DNA of 64,000 nucleotides, taken from positions 868,001-932,000 of the forward strand of contig CAWECP010000012.1 in the NCBI GenBank assembly GCA_963807675.1, in the 5' to 3' direction. This stretch comes from Bog-473 sp963807675 (GTDB lineage Bacteria > Actinomycetota > Acidimicrobiia > Acidimicrobiales > RAAP-2). The notes beneath the pieces are model-generated. The model saw only the letters and a list, made by a program, of their open reading frames with translations, was not told the origin of the DNA and ran no database searches. The position numbers and the translations under genes were made by a program. Within the stretch, counting starts at the first letter, position 1. Each line of letters starts with the position of its first letter. Below are positions 1-9,091 of the stretch, piece by piece.

Positions 1-644
1 GTGCCGCCGGCCAGACCCTGCATGTCCAACGCTCCCGCCACCTGGCCAAGCGTGCCCTCGACCGAGCTGGCAAAGCCAGAAAGCGGTGCGCCCAGTCCAG
101 CCTGGTCCGGCCCGGCGAGACCGTAGTCACCGCCACCGAACTCCCAGACGTCCGTCCCGTTGTCGTAGAGCGTGATCGTCCCAAGGGGTCCCTCATCCGT
201 AACCGTCACCATGGCGTAGGGGTTGGTATCGACCGTGCCATGCCCGGTTGTGGGGGACAGCAGGCCCGAACAACTCGCGGCTGACAAAGAGCTCGACCCG
301 GTACCCGCTTGCGGACACTGGGTGGGCGACGTCGTAGTGTCGCTGTAGGTCATGTCGTAGCTGCCCGAGTCGGTGGTGACGCTCATCGCGGACAACACCG
401 ACGCCATGGCGACATGGTCGCCGCGTCCCGCCCCGCCCTTGCCAGCAGTCCCGCTTCCGCCCGACGCCAGCGTCAAGGCGACGGGTACGGCGACCGCCGC
501 CGCGCACACGAGGCAGGCCACGGCAACGACAATCGGGGCGTGCCGGCGTCGGCGGGCTGAGCCGGAGTCTGGTTCGTCCTCCACGTACAGAGGGACGGAC
601 TCATCACCGGGGTCGACATCACTCGAAGCGGAGCGCAACGGCAC
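1..644 (-). CDS. Secreted/membrane-anchored LprG-like protein, third tandem paralog (partial)
   Basis: The reading frame runs open from a GTG at 644 to the window edge, so the C-terminus is missing. It encodes a short charged N-terminus, one hydrophobic segment (about residues 35-55) and an extracytoplasmic domain with the family motifs TDSGS, DTNPYAM and VEGTLGQ. These are shared with the two genes upstream. The GTG lies 9 bases after the previous stop and is preceded by GGGA. I infer a lipid-binding LppX/LprG-type fold from the 'vdGv..dqYrv..DpS' pattern in the full-length sisters; the function is unknown. Last gene of a three-gene tandem array. Confidence 0.75.
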   Translation of the reverse strand, partial: MPLRSASSDVDPGDESVPLYVEDEPDSGSARRRRHAPIVVAVACLVCAAAVAVPVALTLASGGSGTAGKGGAGRGDHVAMASVLSAMSVTTDSGSYDMTYSDTTTSPTQCPQAGTGSSSLSAASCSGLLSPTTGHGTVDTNPYAMVTVTDEGPLGTITLYDNGTDVWEFGGGDYGLAGPDQAGLGAPLSGFASSVEGTLGQVAGALDMQGLAGG

Positions 645-653
645 GGCCTGTCC

Positions 654-1952
654 CTACGGGTCTGTCGTGGTGGTAGTCGTGGTGGTGGTCGTCGTCGAGC
701 TCGTCGGCGACTCCGTCGCGGGCGTGGTGGTGGTGGAGGTCGTCATCTGGGGGCCGACCGAAATCGTCGTCGGGGTGCTCGAGAGCGGGCCGCCCACCGG
801 GGTCGTCGGAGCGGTAGACGTCGTGGACGCCGACGCAGGGGCGGCTCCCGTGTCGGGGCTCACACACCCCGCGGGTGGGCTGGATGATCCCTGCTGCCCG
901 GGCATGAGGACCGTGCCGGCACAGCCGAAGTCGGAAAAGGTCGCCTCACCCATCGACGTCGAGCCGTCGGAGTATTTGGCGGTGGAGACCGACTGGCGGA
1001 TGTAGCCGCTGGCGTCGATGGAGACCACCGTGCTGACCCCGAGATAGCCATTCTGGGCCAGGACGGCGAGGGCCTGGCTGATGGTGGTCGACTGCTCCGC
1101 CGTCAGATCGGGGAGATCGGCCTCCTCCGAGGGATCGAGGAATACCCGGTACTGGTCGACGGCGACGCCGTCGACCGTGCTCGTCCCGGTGAAGTCGGCA
1201 CCCGTGATCTCCTGCTGATCGAGATTGAGGTAGCCGGTGGGGCTGGCCAGCCCGAGCATCGCCGATGCGCCCTCGCGCTGGCCGAGTGTGCCTTCGACCA
1301 GGCCGGCGAATCCGGAGAGGGGCGAGCCGGCACCGCCGGTCGTGGAACCAGGCGAGAGTCCGTAATCGGCGCCTCCCAACTCCCAGATGTCGTTGCCATC
1401 CGTGCGCAGCGTCACCGTTCCGAGGCCGGGCACCTGCGATGTGGCCACCATCGCGTACGGGTTGGTGTCGACGATGGCTTGACCGGTGATGGGTTCGCCG
1501 CCCTGCGCATTGGTGCCCGAGATTTCGCCGCACAATTCTTGCGTCACCTCGCCGGGGCCGGTCGCGGTTTGCCCGCTCGCCGGTTCGACCACGTTGGTGC
1601 ACTGCGACGTGGGGGTGGTGGTCGGTGAACTCGTCGGCGAGCTTGGGCCCGAGAACTGGTAGGTGACGTTGAAGCTGCCCGAATCGGTGGTGGCGCTCAG
1701 CGCCGACAACACCGATGCCATGGCGGTGCGATCGCCGTGACCCGCTCCTTCCTTGCTGGCGCGTCCGTCTCCGCCCGATGCCAGCGTCAAGCCGACGGGG
1801 ACGGCGACCGCCGCCGCGCACACGAGACAGACCACCGCAACGACCGGACCGCGGCGGCGGCGGCTCGGCGCGCCAGCCTGCGGCTCGTCCTCCACATACA
1901 GGGGGACGGACTCGCCCGTGCGGTCGGCGTCGGAGTCTCCCGGGCGGAACAC
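654..1952 (-). CDS. Secreted/membrane-anchored LprG-like protein, second tandem paralog
   Basis: A protein of 432 residues starting at GTG 1952, with an AGGGA element just upstream. A charged N-terminus with an Arg cluster (about 30-36) is followed by one transmembrane segment (about 38-58), a conserved domain and a Ser/Thr-rich tail ending in a run of threonines. The core contains 'VDGVAVDQYRVFLDPSE' and 'SIDASGYIRQSV', which resemble the beta-sheet of LolA/LprG-like lipoprotein carriers. There is no lipobox, so it is probably anchored by the uncleaved N-terminal helix with the domain outside the cell. The poly-Thr tail may be a cell-wall spacer or O-glycosylated. Substrate unknown. Confidence 0.8.
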   Translation of the reverse strand: MFRPGDSDADRTGESVPLYVEDEPQAGAPSRRRRGPVVAVVCLVCAAAVAVPVGLTLASGGDGRASKEGAGHGDRTAMASVLSALSATTDSGSFNVTYQFSGPSSPTSSPTTTPTSQCTNVVEPASGQTATGPGEVTQELCGEISGTNAQGGEPITGQAIVDTNPYAMVATSQVPGLGTVTLRTDGNDIWELGGADYGLSPGSTTGGAGSPLSGFAGLVEGTLGQREGASAMLGLASPTGYLNLDQQEITGADFTGTSTVDGVAVDQYRVFLDPSEEADLPDLTAEQSTTISQALAVLAQNGYLGVSTVVSIDASGYIRQSVSTAKYSDGSTSMGEATFSDFGCAGTVLMPGQQGSSSPPAGCVSPDTGAAPASASTTSTAPTTPVGGPLSSTPTTISVGPQMTTSTTTTPATESPTSSTTTTTTTTTTTDP

Positions 1953-1961
1953 GGCCGATCC

Positions 1962-3200
1962 CTACGGTGCCGTCGTGCTGGTCGGCGCGACTGTGGTCGT
2001 GGTGGTGAGTGGCAGCGTCGTGGTCGTGCTGGCCGGCTCCGTCGAGGTGGTGCTGGTGGTCGGCAACGTGGTCGGAGTCGTGACCACCGCGCCGTTGCTC
2101 GGAGTCAGGACGCTCGACGACGTGGTGGTGGTTGTTGTTGTGGTCGTCGTCGGTGCGGTGCCCGTGTCCGGGCTGACGCAGCCCGCCGCCGGGCCGGTCG
2201 AGCCCGTCTGGCCCGGCATGAGCGCGGTGCCGGCGCAGCCAAAGTCGGAGAACGTCGCCGTGAGCACGGACGTGCCGCCGTCAGCGAAGTGGGTGGTCGA
2301 GACGGCCTCGCGGATGAACCCGCTGGCGTCAATGCCCACCACCACGGTGGTGCCCGTGAAGCCCTGCTGGTCGAGCACGGCCACGGCGTTGTCGATCGTC
2401 GTCGCCTCTTCCGGCGTGGTGCCGGGACTCGTGGCGAGCTGGCTCGGGTCCACCGTGACGTCGTAGTTGGTCACGGCGACACCGTCGACCGTTCCCGTGC
2501 CCTCCTGCGTGGCGCCACTGACAGACGGCAGCGTGAGATCGAGATAGCCGGTGGGGCTGGCCATGCCCAACATCGCTACGGCGCCGTCACGCTGGCCCAG
2601 CGTGCTCTCGACCAAGCCGGCGAAGCTCGACAGGGGCGAGCCGCTCGTGTTGGCGTCGTCCGCTGCCGGCGTCAGGCCATTGTCGGCGTACCCGACCTCC
2701 CAGTAGTCGGTGCCGTCCACCCGGACTCCGACGTCGAGGCCGTTGCCCGTGACCTGGGGGTTCGTGCTCCCCACGGCGGCGGATGCCGCCATGGCCGTCG
2801 GGTTTGTGTCGATGATGCCCGTGCCCGAGACCGGTGTCTCGCTCGAGTCGCTGCTGACGGACGTCGGCGGGGTCGAGGTCAGCGAGTAGGTGAACTGGAA
2901 GCTGCCCGAGTCCGTCGTCGTGCTCAGGGCCGACAGCACGTCATGCTCGGCCGGCCCCTGGGCCAGCCGGGGGTGCGCAGCATGGTGGTGCCCGCGCGCC
3001 GCCACTGCCGCCGGTCCGCTCGAACTCAGCGCGAGCGCGATAGGAGTGCCCACGGCAGCCAGGCACACGGCGATGGCAACGATGAACCCGACCCGCTTGC
3101 CGCTCGGACGTCGCCCGTCGGGCTCTGCAGCGTCATCGAGCCACAGGCCGTCGTTGCCGTCACCCCTCGAGCCGGGACCCGCCCCCTGTCGGTGTGGCAT
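1962..3200 (-). CDS. Secreted/membrane-anchored LprG-like protein, first tandem paralog
   Basis: First gene of the tandem array, 412 residues, starting at ATG 3200 with a good ribosome site (AAGGGGG, 6 bases before the start). The architecture matches the two paralogs downstream: basic N-terminus, one transmembrane helix (about 37-58), an extracytoplasmic domain with TDSGSFQFTYS, DTNPTAM, VESTLGQRDGA, 'VDGVAVTNYDVTVDPSQ' and 'GIDASGFIREAV', and a Thr-rich tail. It probably drives expression of all three, as the gaps are only 9 bases. The LprG-like carrier fold is inferred; no enzyme motif is visible. Confidence 0.8.
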   Translation of the reverse strand: MPHRQGAGPGSRGDGNDGLWLDDAAEPDGRRPSGKRVGFIVAIAVCLAAVGTPIALALSSSGPAAVAARGHHHAAHPRLAQGPAEHDVLSALSTTTDSGSFQFTYSLTSTPPTSVSSDSSETPVSGTGIIDTNPTAMAASAAVGSTNPQVTGNGLDVGVRVDGTDYWEVGYADNGLTPAADDANTSGSPLSSFAGLVESTLGQRDGAVAMLGMASPTGYLDLTLPSVSGATQEGTGTVDGVAVTNYDVTVDPSQLATSPGTTPEEATTIDNAVAVLDQQGFTGTTVVVGIDASGFIREAVSTTHFADGGTSVLTATFSDFGCAGTALMPGQTGSTGPAAGCVSPDTGTAPTTTTTTTTTTSSSVLTPSNGAVVTTPTTLPTTSTTSTEPASTTTTLPLTTTTTVAPTSTTAP

Positions 3201-3327
3201 GGCAACCCCCTTGCTCCGTTGCCTCGCTCGGCCCAGCGTCGAGCGGGGAGCCGAAGTCGTGGCCGCATGGTACCCCCGCCTCAGACGGCCAGTGCGGCGT
3301 CGCTCGGTTCTCCCCGGATGGAGGACT

Positions 3328-3333
3328 TAGGCT
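3328..3333 (+). promoter_or_regulatory. -10 element (TAGGCT) for leaderless moxR
   Basis: TAGGCT matches the actinobacterial TANNNT -10 hexamer and ends exactly 6 bases before the moxR ATG. No Shine-Dalgarno sequence sits in that gap, so the transcript probably begins at the start codon. The same arrangement recurs at several genes in this window. Confidence 0.5.
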
Positions 3334-3339
3334 GCGGCG

Positions 3340-4359
3340 ATGGCCGACCTTCGAGCGCAGCCCGACGTCGCACCAGCCCCGGCCGACGGCGACGGTGGCG
3401 TGCCACCCGCGGCGGCGTTCGGCGCCATCGTCGACTCGGTGCGCTCGGTGTTGTTCACCGAGCTGTCCACGGCACGCCTCGCCGTCGGGTGCCTGCTCGC
3501 TGGCGGCCACCTTCTCGTCGAGGACCTTCCCGGTGTGGGGAAGACGACGTTGGCCAAAGCGCTGGCGCGCTCCTTCGGTCTCGACTTCCACCGTGTCCAG
3601 TGCACGGCCGACCTGCTGCCGGCCGACATCGTCGGCGCCATGGTCTTCGATCACGACGGGAACGAGCCCGTCTTCCGCCCCGGGCCGGTGTTCACCAACG
3701 TTCTCATGGCCGACGAGCTCAACCGCGCCTCGACGCGGGCGCAGTCCGCGTTGCTCGAGGCGATGGAGGAGCGCCAGGTCAGCATGGACGGCATCAGCCA
3801 TCCGCTGCCCGACCCCTTCATGGTCGTCGCTACGCAGAACCCTTACGACGCCGCCGGGACGTCCCCGCTCCCCCAAGGCCAACGCGATCGGTTCTTGCTT
3901 CGCTTGTCCTTGGGTTATCCCGACCCGGACGAAGAGGACGCGCTGCTCGCCCGGGCCAATCGACCCGCCGTGGTGGACGCCGTCCGGCCCGCCGTGTCCA
4001 CGATCGAACTGCGCCGGTTGATGGACGCGGTGACCGCCGTGCACGTGTCACCGTTGTGCCGCCGCTATGTGGGTGCGCTGGCGCAAGTGAGCCGCCGTCA
4101 TCCTTCGGTCGCCGTGGGCGCATCGCCGCGGGCGGCCATGGCCCTCATCCGCGCCGCCTCGGCGCTGGCGGTGGCGGGTGGACGCGACTTCGTGACCGCG
4201 GGTGACGTCGAGATCGCGTGCGAGCCGGCCCTCGCCCACCGACTGCAGTTGAGCCCCGACGCGGAGGTGTCCGGAGTCAACCCGGCGGACATCGTGCGCG
4301 AGTTGCTCGACCTGGTCCCGGTGCCCCTGGGCGACGAGGCGCCGCCCGACCGGGACTGA
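3340..4359 (+). CDS. MoxR-family AAA+ ATPase
   Basis: A protein of 339 residues, the usual MoxR length. Walker A is GVGKTTLAKAL (about residue 67), Walker B is VLMADELNRA (about 125), and sensor 1 lies in VVATQNPYD. A C-terminal lid domain contains the conserved 'ASPRAAMAL' segment. MoxR ATPases act as chaperone-like remodelling factors for partner proteins encoded beside them. Here the partners are the DUF58 gene 3 bases downstream and the membrane transglutaminase after it, a classic three-gene operon. The start at 3340 is supported by the TAGGCT -10 element 6 bases upstream. Confidence 0.92.
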   Translation: MADLRAQPDVAPAPADGDGGVPPAAAFGAIVDSVRSVLFTELSTARLAVGCLLAGGHLLVEDLPGVGKTTLAKALARSFGLDFHRVQCTADLLPADIVGAMVFDHDGNEPVFRPGPVFTNVLMADELNRASTRAQSALLEAMEERQVSMDGISHPLPDPFMVVATQNPYDAAGTSPLPQGQRDRFLLRLSLGYPDPDEEDALLARANRPAVVDAVRPAVSTIELRRLMDAVTAVHVSPLCRRYVGALAQVSRRHPSVAVGASPRAAMALIRAASALAVAGGRDFVTAGDVEIACEPALAHRLQLSPDAEVSGVNPADIVRELLDLVPVPLGDEAPPDRD

Positions 4360-4362
4360 CCG

Positions 4363-5424
4363 GTGATCCGCGGGCTGCGACCCACGCCCCGCGGCGCCGG
4401 GGTGGCGGCGGCGGGGGTGACGCTGCTCCTCTTCGGTGTGGTGACCAGGACGAACGGTCCCTACGCGTTGGCCGCCCTGGCCTGGGTCCCGCTGCTGGTG
4501 GCGCCCGCGGTGACGTTGAGACGGGCGCGGTCTTGCCGATCGCTGTCGCTGCACGTGCGGGCCACGCCCTCGCTCGTCCCCGTGGGCGCGTCGATCTCCA
4601 TTGAGGTGGTGGCGTCCAACCGCGGAGGCCGGGGTACCCCGCCGGTGGGCATCGAGTGGCGCCGGTCCGCGCGGCCGCGTCTGCTGGCGCCGACCACGGC
4701 GTCGTTGCGCCCGTTTCCCGGCTTGGCGCCCGGAGAAAGCAAGACGACCGTGGCGACACGGCGCATGCGGTGGCGCGGCCGGTTCGACGTTGGGTCGGGC
4801 CGGGTACGAGTGGGTGACCACTTCGGCTTGTGCGGCGCAACCGTCGCCATCCTCCCGGCCGTGACCGTCTTCGTGCATCCGGCGCCCGTCACCGCGTCGC
4901 TCGCCGCCGCCGCGGTAGCCCGTGGCAGCGACGAGTTCTCGCCACACCTCACCTCTCGCGCTCGACAGGACGACGGCGAGCTCGTCGGGCTCCGCCCCTA
5001 CGTGCCCGGCGACCGCCTGCATCTGGTGCATTGGCCGACGATGCCACGGAGCGACGGGCCGTACGTGAAGGAGTTCGGTGCCGAAGCTCGGGGCGTGGTG
5101 CGCATCGTCATCGACGACCGCGCCGGCACGCACCGGCGTCAGCCGTTCGAGTCCATGCTCGGGATGACCGTCAGCCTGCTGACCGAGGCGTCGGCTCACC
5201 ATCTCTCGGTGGAGCTCGCCACCATGTCGGGATATACGAACACCGTCACACCCGACGCCCACAGTGCCGCGCAGGCGCTGTCAGTGCTCTCCACCATGCG
5301 CCCGAGCCGGAGAGTGGGCGGTCGGTTGGATGCCGCTCCCTGCACGGTGGTCACGACGGCGACGGGAGCATCCACCCTGCCCGCTTCGCTGCGCGCCGTC
5401 GCCGCTGTGGTGGTGGCAGCGTGA
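4363..5424 (+). CDS. DUF58 domain-containing protein
   Basis: A protein of 353 residues with GTG start, 3 bases after the MoxR stop. Two N-terminal hydrophobic segments (about 10-45) anchor it in the membrane. The DUF58 core is at about 185-235 with the signature 'GLRPYVPGDRLHLVHWP' and the following 'KEFG'. DUF58 proteins have a von Willebrand factor A-like fold and work with MoxR ATPases; the substrate is unknown. Its TGA overlaps the GTG of the next gene (GTGA), so translation of the two is coupled. Confidence 0.88.
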   Translation: MIRGLRPTPRGAGVAAAGVTLLLFGVVTRTNGPYALAALAWVPLLVAPAVTLRRARSCRSLSLHVRATPSLVPVGASISIEVVASNRGGRGTPPVGIEWRRSARPRLLAPTTASLRPFPGLAPGESKTTVATRRMRWRGRFDVGSGRVRVGDHFGLCGATVAILPAVTVFVHPAPVTASLAAAAVARGSDEFSPHLTSRARQDDGELVGLRPYVPGDRLHLVHWPTMPRSDGPYVKEFGAEARGVVRIVIDDRAGTHRRQPFESMLGMTVSLLTEASAHHLSVELATMSGYTNTVTPDAHSAAQALSVLSTMRPSRRVGGRLDAAPCTVVTTATGASTLPASLRAVAAVVVAA

Positions 5425-7700
5425 CACCGCACGAGCGCGTCCCCGTGGCGCGCGACGCCATCCAGCTGCTGGCCTCCGTGTTGGGAGCACTGGCCGTCGC
5501 GCGCCTGTTCATCGACCCCGGTGCGTTGAGGCTGGCGGGGCCACTGGTTGGGTGCGCCTGCATCGGGTGGCTGGTCCCGGCGGTGGTCCAGCGGCTCCGC
5601 TTACCCGCCGCCCTGGCCGTCGTCGCGGGCACGTTCGCCTTGGTCGTCGTTGGTCTGTGGTGGTCGGTGCCACGCACAGCCGGGCTGCCGGCGGGGCGCC
5701 ACCTCCACGCCGCCTCGGACGCCCTGCGTAGTGCCCGGCCCGAATTGCAGGCGTTCGTCGTGCCGCTCCACGCGGCGTCGGGCGCCATCTTCCTGGCGTC
5801 GCTCCTGGTCGGTTTCGTCGCGTTGTTCCAACGGCTCCTGCTCGGCTCTGCGGCGGTGGCTCGGGGCGCGTCCCTGGCGTCTCTGGCCGGCACGCTGGTC
5901 CTGGTGGCCTGGTCGGTCACCGCCCGCCGCGGCGGAGGTGGTGATGCCCTCCTGGTCCTCGCGTTCGGCGTCGTCGTTCTTCTGTCCGTGGCCACTTCAG
6001 CCGAGACGGATCGGGCGGCGCGGGACCGGGCGCGGGCGCCATTCGCGCTGGCTCTGGTCGCACTGGCCGCGGCCGCCGTCGTACTCGTTCTCCCCATCGC
6101 TCCCGCCACCCCCGCTCTCGGGACGCCAGCCGTGGCGCCCACCGGCCTCTCGCTGGTCTCCCGGCTGGTCGACCTCGAGGCCAACGACCCTGACGTCGTG
6201 CTCTTCACCGCGCACGCGGCCGTCCCCACCTACTGGCCGGTGGCCGTGCTGAGCGAGCTGCGCAACGGAGTGTTCGTGCCCGGGTCGGACGTGACGAGCA
6301 CGGTGTCGGGCCGATCCGGCCCGGTCGGCACCGTCACTGTGGTGCCGACGTCGTCCTCGTCCACTCTCTCTTCGTCGGTGACCGTGGTGCATCTGTCGAG
6401 CCGGCTGCTCCCGGTCCCCCCGGGCGTCCTCGACGTGTTGGGCAACCCGCCGCCCACCATCACGGCCAACGGTGTCGTGGCACTGACTCCCACCAAACCC
6501 GGAACGACCTACACCGCTCTGGCCGCCGGGCCCCCAACCCCTTCCGCTCTGGCGGCCGACGGCGGTTCGGACCTGGGGCTCCCGCCGGCCGAGCAGGCGC
6601 AGTCGCTGGCCCTGCCCGCCGAACCCGACCTGGTGCACGCCATCGCACTCCAGGCCTCGGCAGCCGGCGGCACACCGCTGACCAAGGCCGAGTCACTGGT
6701 CGACTACTTCCGGTCCGGGCGCTTCAGCTACACGCTCACGCCTCCCCACCTGCCGGCGGGCACCAATCCCTTGGTGGCCTTCCTGACCCGGACGCGCCGC
6801 GGGGACTGCGAGCAGTTCGCGGGGGCCTTCACGGTGCTTGCCCGCTCGCTCGGCCTGCCGACCCGATTGGTCGTCGGCTTCACCGCCGGCCAACGTTCCG
6901 GCAACCTGACCATCGTGCGCGGGCGCGACGCCCACGCCTGGCCCGAGGTCTACCTGGGCTACAAACTCGGCTGGGTCTCTTTCGAGCCGACGCCAGGACA
7001 CATCTCGGACGAGCAGAGCCCGCAAGGGGTCATCGGGCAGGTGCCGGTCGCAGCGCCGAGCCTGGCCGCGCCTGTCACCGTGACGACCGCTGCTCCAACG
7101 CCGACGGCCCCACCGACAACGTCTGCTCCGGCGCCCTCCTCCGCCCAGTCGTCGTCATCGCCGGGCTCCACCGCGACGAGCGCGACGCCGAGCGTCGGCG
7201 AGACGGCCAACTCTGGTCCTTCGACGGCGCTGGTCGTCGTGCTGGTCGCCCTCGGTGCCACCTGCGCCGCGGTCCTCGTGCTTTGGCTGCGGCGACTGCG
7301 CCGGAGGCGGCGACCCCCGGCTCGACGGGTCACCGCCGCCTGGCGCTCCGTGGACCGTGCCCTGCGCCGGGCCGGAGCGCCCCGACCACCGGGGCGCTCA
7401 CCAGCCCGGCATGCCGATCATCTCGTCGACGCGGCGAGATCAGCCCGTGACCCACTGCCCAAAGGGTCAACGGCCGGGCTCGACCAGCTCGACGCCGTCC
7501 TGTCCGACGTGCACCGCCTGGCCCGACTCGTGGAGCACACCGGATATGCGCCGGAACCGACGACCCTCGACGAGGCCGAGGACGCCGAGCGGACGGCGAG
7601 CCGGGCCCGGCGGGGACTGCGCACACAATCGGACTCGATGCGAAATCACAGCCCGTCCATGACGGAGTCGGATGGGACTACCAGCGAGGTAAGCCGCTGA
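5421..7700 (+). CDS. Membrane transglutaminase-like protein (TgpA type)
   Basis: A protein of 759 residues from GTG 5421, overlapping the DUF58 stop. It has about six N-terminal transmembrane helices (DUF3488-type), then an external region, then a transglutaminase core with a visible catalytic triad: Cys in 'RRGDCEQFAGAF', His in 'RGRDAHAWPEVY', Asp/Glu in 'WVSFEPTPG'. A Pro/Thr/Ser-rich linker leads to a last transmembrane helix and a cytoplasmic DUF4129-like tail. This matches TgpA, a membrane protease/transglutaminase-like enzyme encoded with MoxR and DUF58 partners. It probably processes or cross-links cell-surface proteins; the natural substrate is unknown. Confidence 0.88.
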   Translation: MTPHERVPVARDAIQLLASVLGALAVARLFIDPGALRLAGPLVGCACIGWLVPAVVQRLRLPAALAVVAGTFALVVVGLWWSVPRTAGLPAGRHLHAASDALRSARPELQAFVVPLHAASGAIFLASLLVGFVALFQRLLLGSAAVARGASLASLAGTLVLVAWSVTARRGGGGDALLVLAFGVVVLLSVATSAETDRAARDRARAPFALALVALAAAAVVLVLPIAPATPALGTPAVAPTGLSLVSRLVDLEANDPDVVLFTAHAAVPTYWPVAVLSELRNGVFVPGSDVTSTVSGRSGPVGTVTVVPTSSSSTLSSSVTVVHLSSRLLPVPPGVLDVLGNPPPTITANGVVALTPTKPGTTYTALAAGPPTPSALAADGGSDLGLPPAEQAQSLALPAEPDLVHAIALQASAAGGTPLTKAESLVDYFRSGRFSYTLTPPHLPAGTNPLVAFLTRTRRGDCEQFAGAFTVLARSLGLPTRLVVGFTAGQRSGNLTIVRGRDAHAWPEVYLGYKLGWVSFEPTPGHISDEQSPQGVIGQVPVAAPSLAAPVTVTTAAPTPTAPPTTSAPAPSSAQSSSSPGSTATSATPSVGETANSGPSTALVVVLVALGATCAAVLVLWLRRLRRRRRPPARRVTAAWRSVDRALRRAGAPRPPGRSPARHADHLVDAARSARDPLPKGSTAGLDQLDAVLSDVHRLARLVEHTGYAPEPTTLDEAEDAERTASRARRGLRTQSDSMRNHSPSMTESDGTTSEVSR

Positions 7701-7734
7701 GGCTTGGATAATTTTCCGCCGCTCGCAATTTGTC

Positions 7735-8943
7735 GTGTCGAGCGAGACGGGTGCGACCGTTCACCCGGCGATGGCATCCAAAGTCACCACTCCGAGCGAG
7801 GCACCCCTGGGGTCGGCTGGCGTCGCCAAGATGTCCGCCGAGGAGCTCGAGCAGGCGCTCGAGCACTTCTATCGGGTCAAGGCAACGGCTGAGGCCGGAA
7901 TCCTCGAGGTGCTGGGCGAGGTGCAGCGGCGAGAGTCCTTCCGCCGCGACGGCGCCACCTCCTCTGAGAAATGGCAGGTGGAGCGCTTCGGCCAGTCGGT
8001 GCCCTCGGCGCGGGCCTACGACCAAGTGGCCAAGCAGGCGTGGGACCTCCCCCACCTGACGGGGGCCCTCGGGCGAGGTGAGATCAGCTTCGACCAGATG
8101 AGAGTGCTGGCCGCGGTGGCCACGCCCGAGACCGACCGCGAGCTGGCGCTTCGCGCTCGCAACTGCACGGTGCACGAGCTCACCCAGCTGGTCCGGTCCC
8201 TGAATCCTCCCTCCCGCGCCAAGGCTGAGCGGGATCGTGAGGCCCGCTCCCTGCGCTTCAACGACACCTTCCGCACCATGACGGTCCAGCTGCCGGAGGC
8301 GTCCTATGCCGAGACGAAGGCGTGCATCGTGGCTCGGGCCAAGAAGATCCCCGCCGAAGGCGAGACCAGCTGGGACCAACGGCAGTGCGACGCGTTCTTG
8401 GAGATCCTCCGGGCCTCGGCTGGTGGTGGCGACGGTGGCGCCGCCCGCAGTCCCTATTTCGTCGTGCTGCACACGCCCTTGGCCGGGCTCATCGACGAGT
8501 CAGGCTCCGCGTCGGAGCTGGCGGGCGACCTCGAGCGCGGGGGACTGATCGACATCGAGACGGTGCGGCGGATCGCTTGCGACGCCACCATTGTGGTGGC
8601 CGTCGACGACGACGTGGGTCACACGATGTACGAGGGCCGGACCCGACGCACTCCCACGCCGACCCAGCGGCGCGAGGCCTGGCGAAGGGATCGATGTTGC
8701 CGGTTCCCTGGCTGTGCCAATGCCGTGTTCGCCGACGTGCACCACCTCAAGTGGTGGAAACGCGACGCGGGGACAACGGACCTTCTCAACCTGTGCGTGC
8801 TCTGCGACCACCACCATGACCTGATCCACAAGCACGGCTGGGTGTTGTCGGGGAACCCCAATGAGGAGCTGACCTTCGTCGCACCGACGGGTCGCGTCAT
8901 GACGTCGCGGCCGTCGCCGCTCTGGACGGTCGCGTCGACCTGA
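7735..8943 (+). CDS. DUF222 / HNH endonuclease domain protein
   Basis: A protein of 402 residues if started at GTG 7735; an ATG at 7771 would shorten it by 12. The N-terminal half is DUF222-like, with helical segments and 'TGALGRGEISFDQMRVLA'. The C-terminus is an HNH nuclease module: 'RRDRCCRFPGC', 'VHHLKWW' and 'LCDHHHDLIH' supply the paired cysteines and histidines. This 13E12-type family is abundant in actinomycetes, often in many copies, and is associated with mobile DNA, but no repeat or other mobile gene flanks this copy. Convergent with the lipoate gene. Confidence 0.85.
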   Translation: MSSETGATVHPAMASKVTTPSEAPLGSAGVAKMSAEELEQALEHFYRVKATAEAGILEVLGEVQRRESFRRDGATSSEKWQVERFGQSVPSARAYDQVAKQAWDLPHLTGALGRGEISFDQMRVLAAVATPETDRELALRARNCTVHELTQLVRSLNPPSRAKAERDREARSLRFNDTFRTMTVQLPEASYAETKACIVARAKKIPAEGETSWDQRQCDAFLEILRASAGGGDGGAARSPYFVVLHTPLAGLIDESGSASELAGDLERGGLIDIETVRRIACDATIVVAVDDDVGHTMYEGRTRRTPTPTQRREAWRRDRCCRFPGCANAVFADVHHLKWWKRDAGTTDLLNLCVLCDHHHDLIHKHGWVLSGNPNEELTFVAPTGRVMTSRPSPLWTVAST

Positions 8944-9091
8944 GGCAGAGATCGTCGGCCGGCGCTCGTTTGAACTTCGAGCACCGTGGTGCGACGACAG
9001 CTCTTCCGGCCCGACTGCAGGTGGCTCCATGGAGGAAGACCTGAGGCCACTCACGGTCTGTGGGGTCGCGCGAGGCGAGGACGAAGCTGAG

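Noticed and set aside
1737..4205. Plus-strand open frame of more than 800 codons through the paralog array and moxR
   Set aside because: It is antisense or out of frame to genes with clear domains and is rich in Arg/Gly, as expected of a shadow frame in very GC-rich DNA.
7735..8943. Mobile element carrying the HNH protein
   Set aside because: No terminal repeats, transposase or insertion boundaries were seen; DUF222-HNH genes are commonly solitary.
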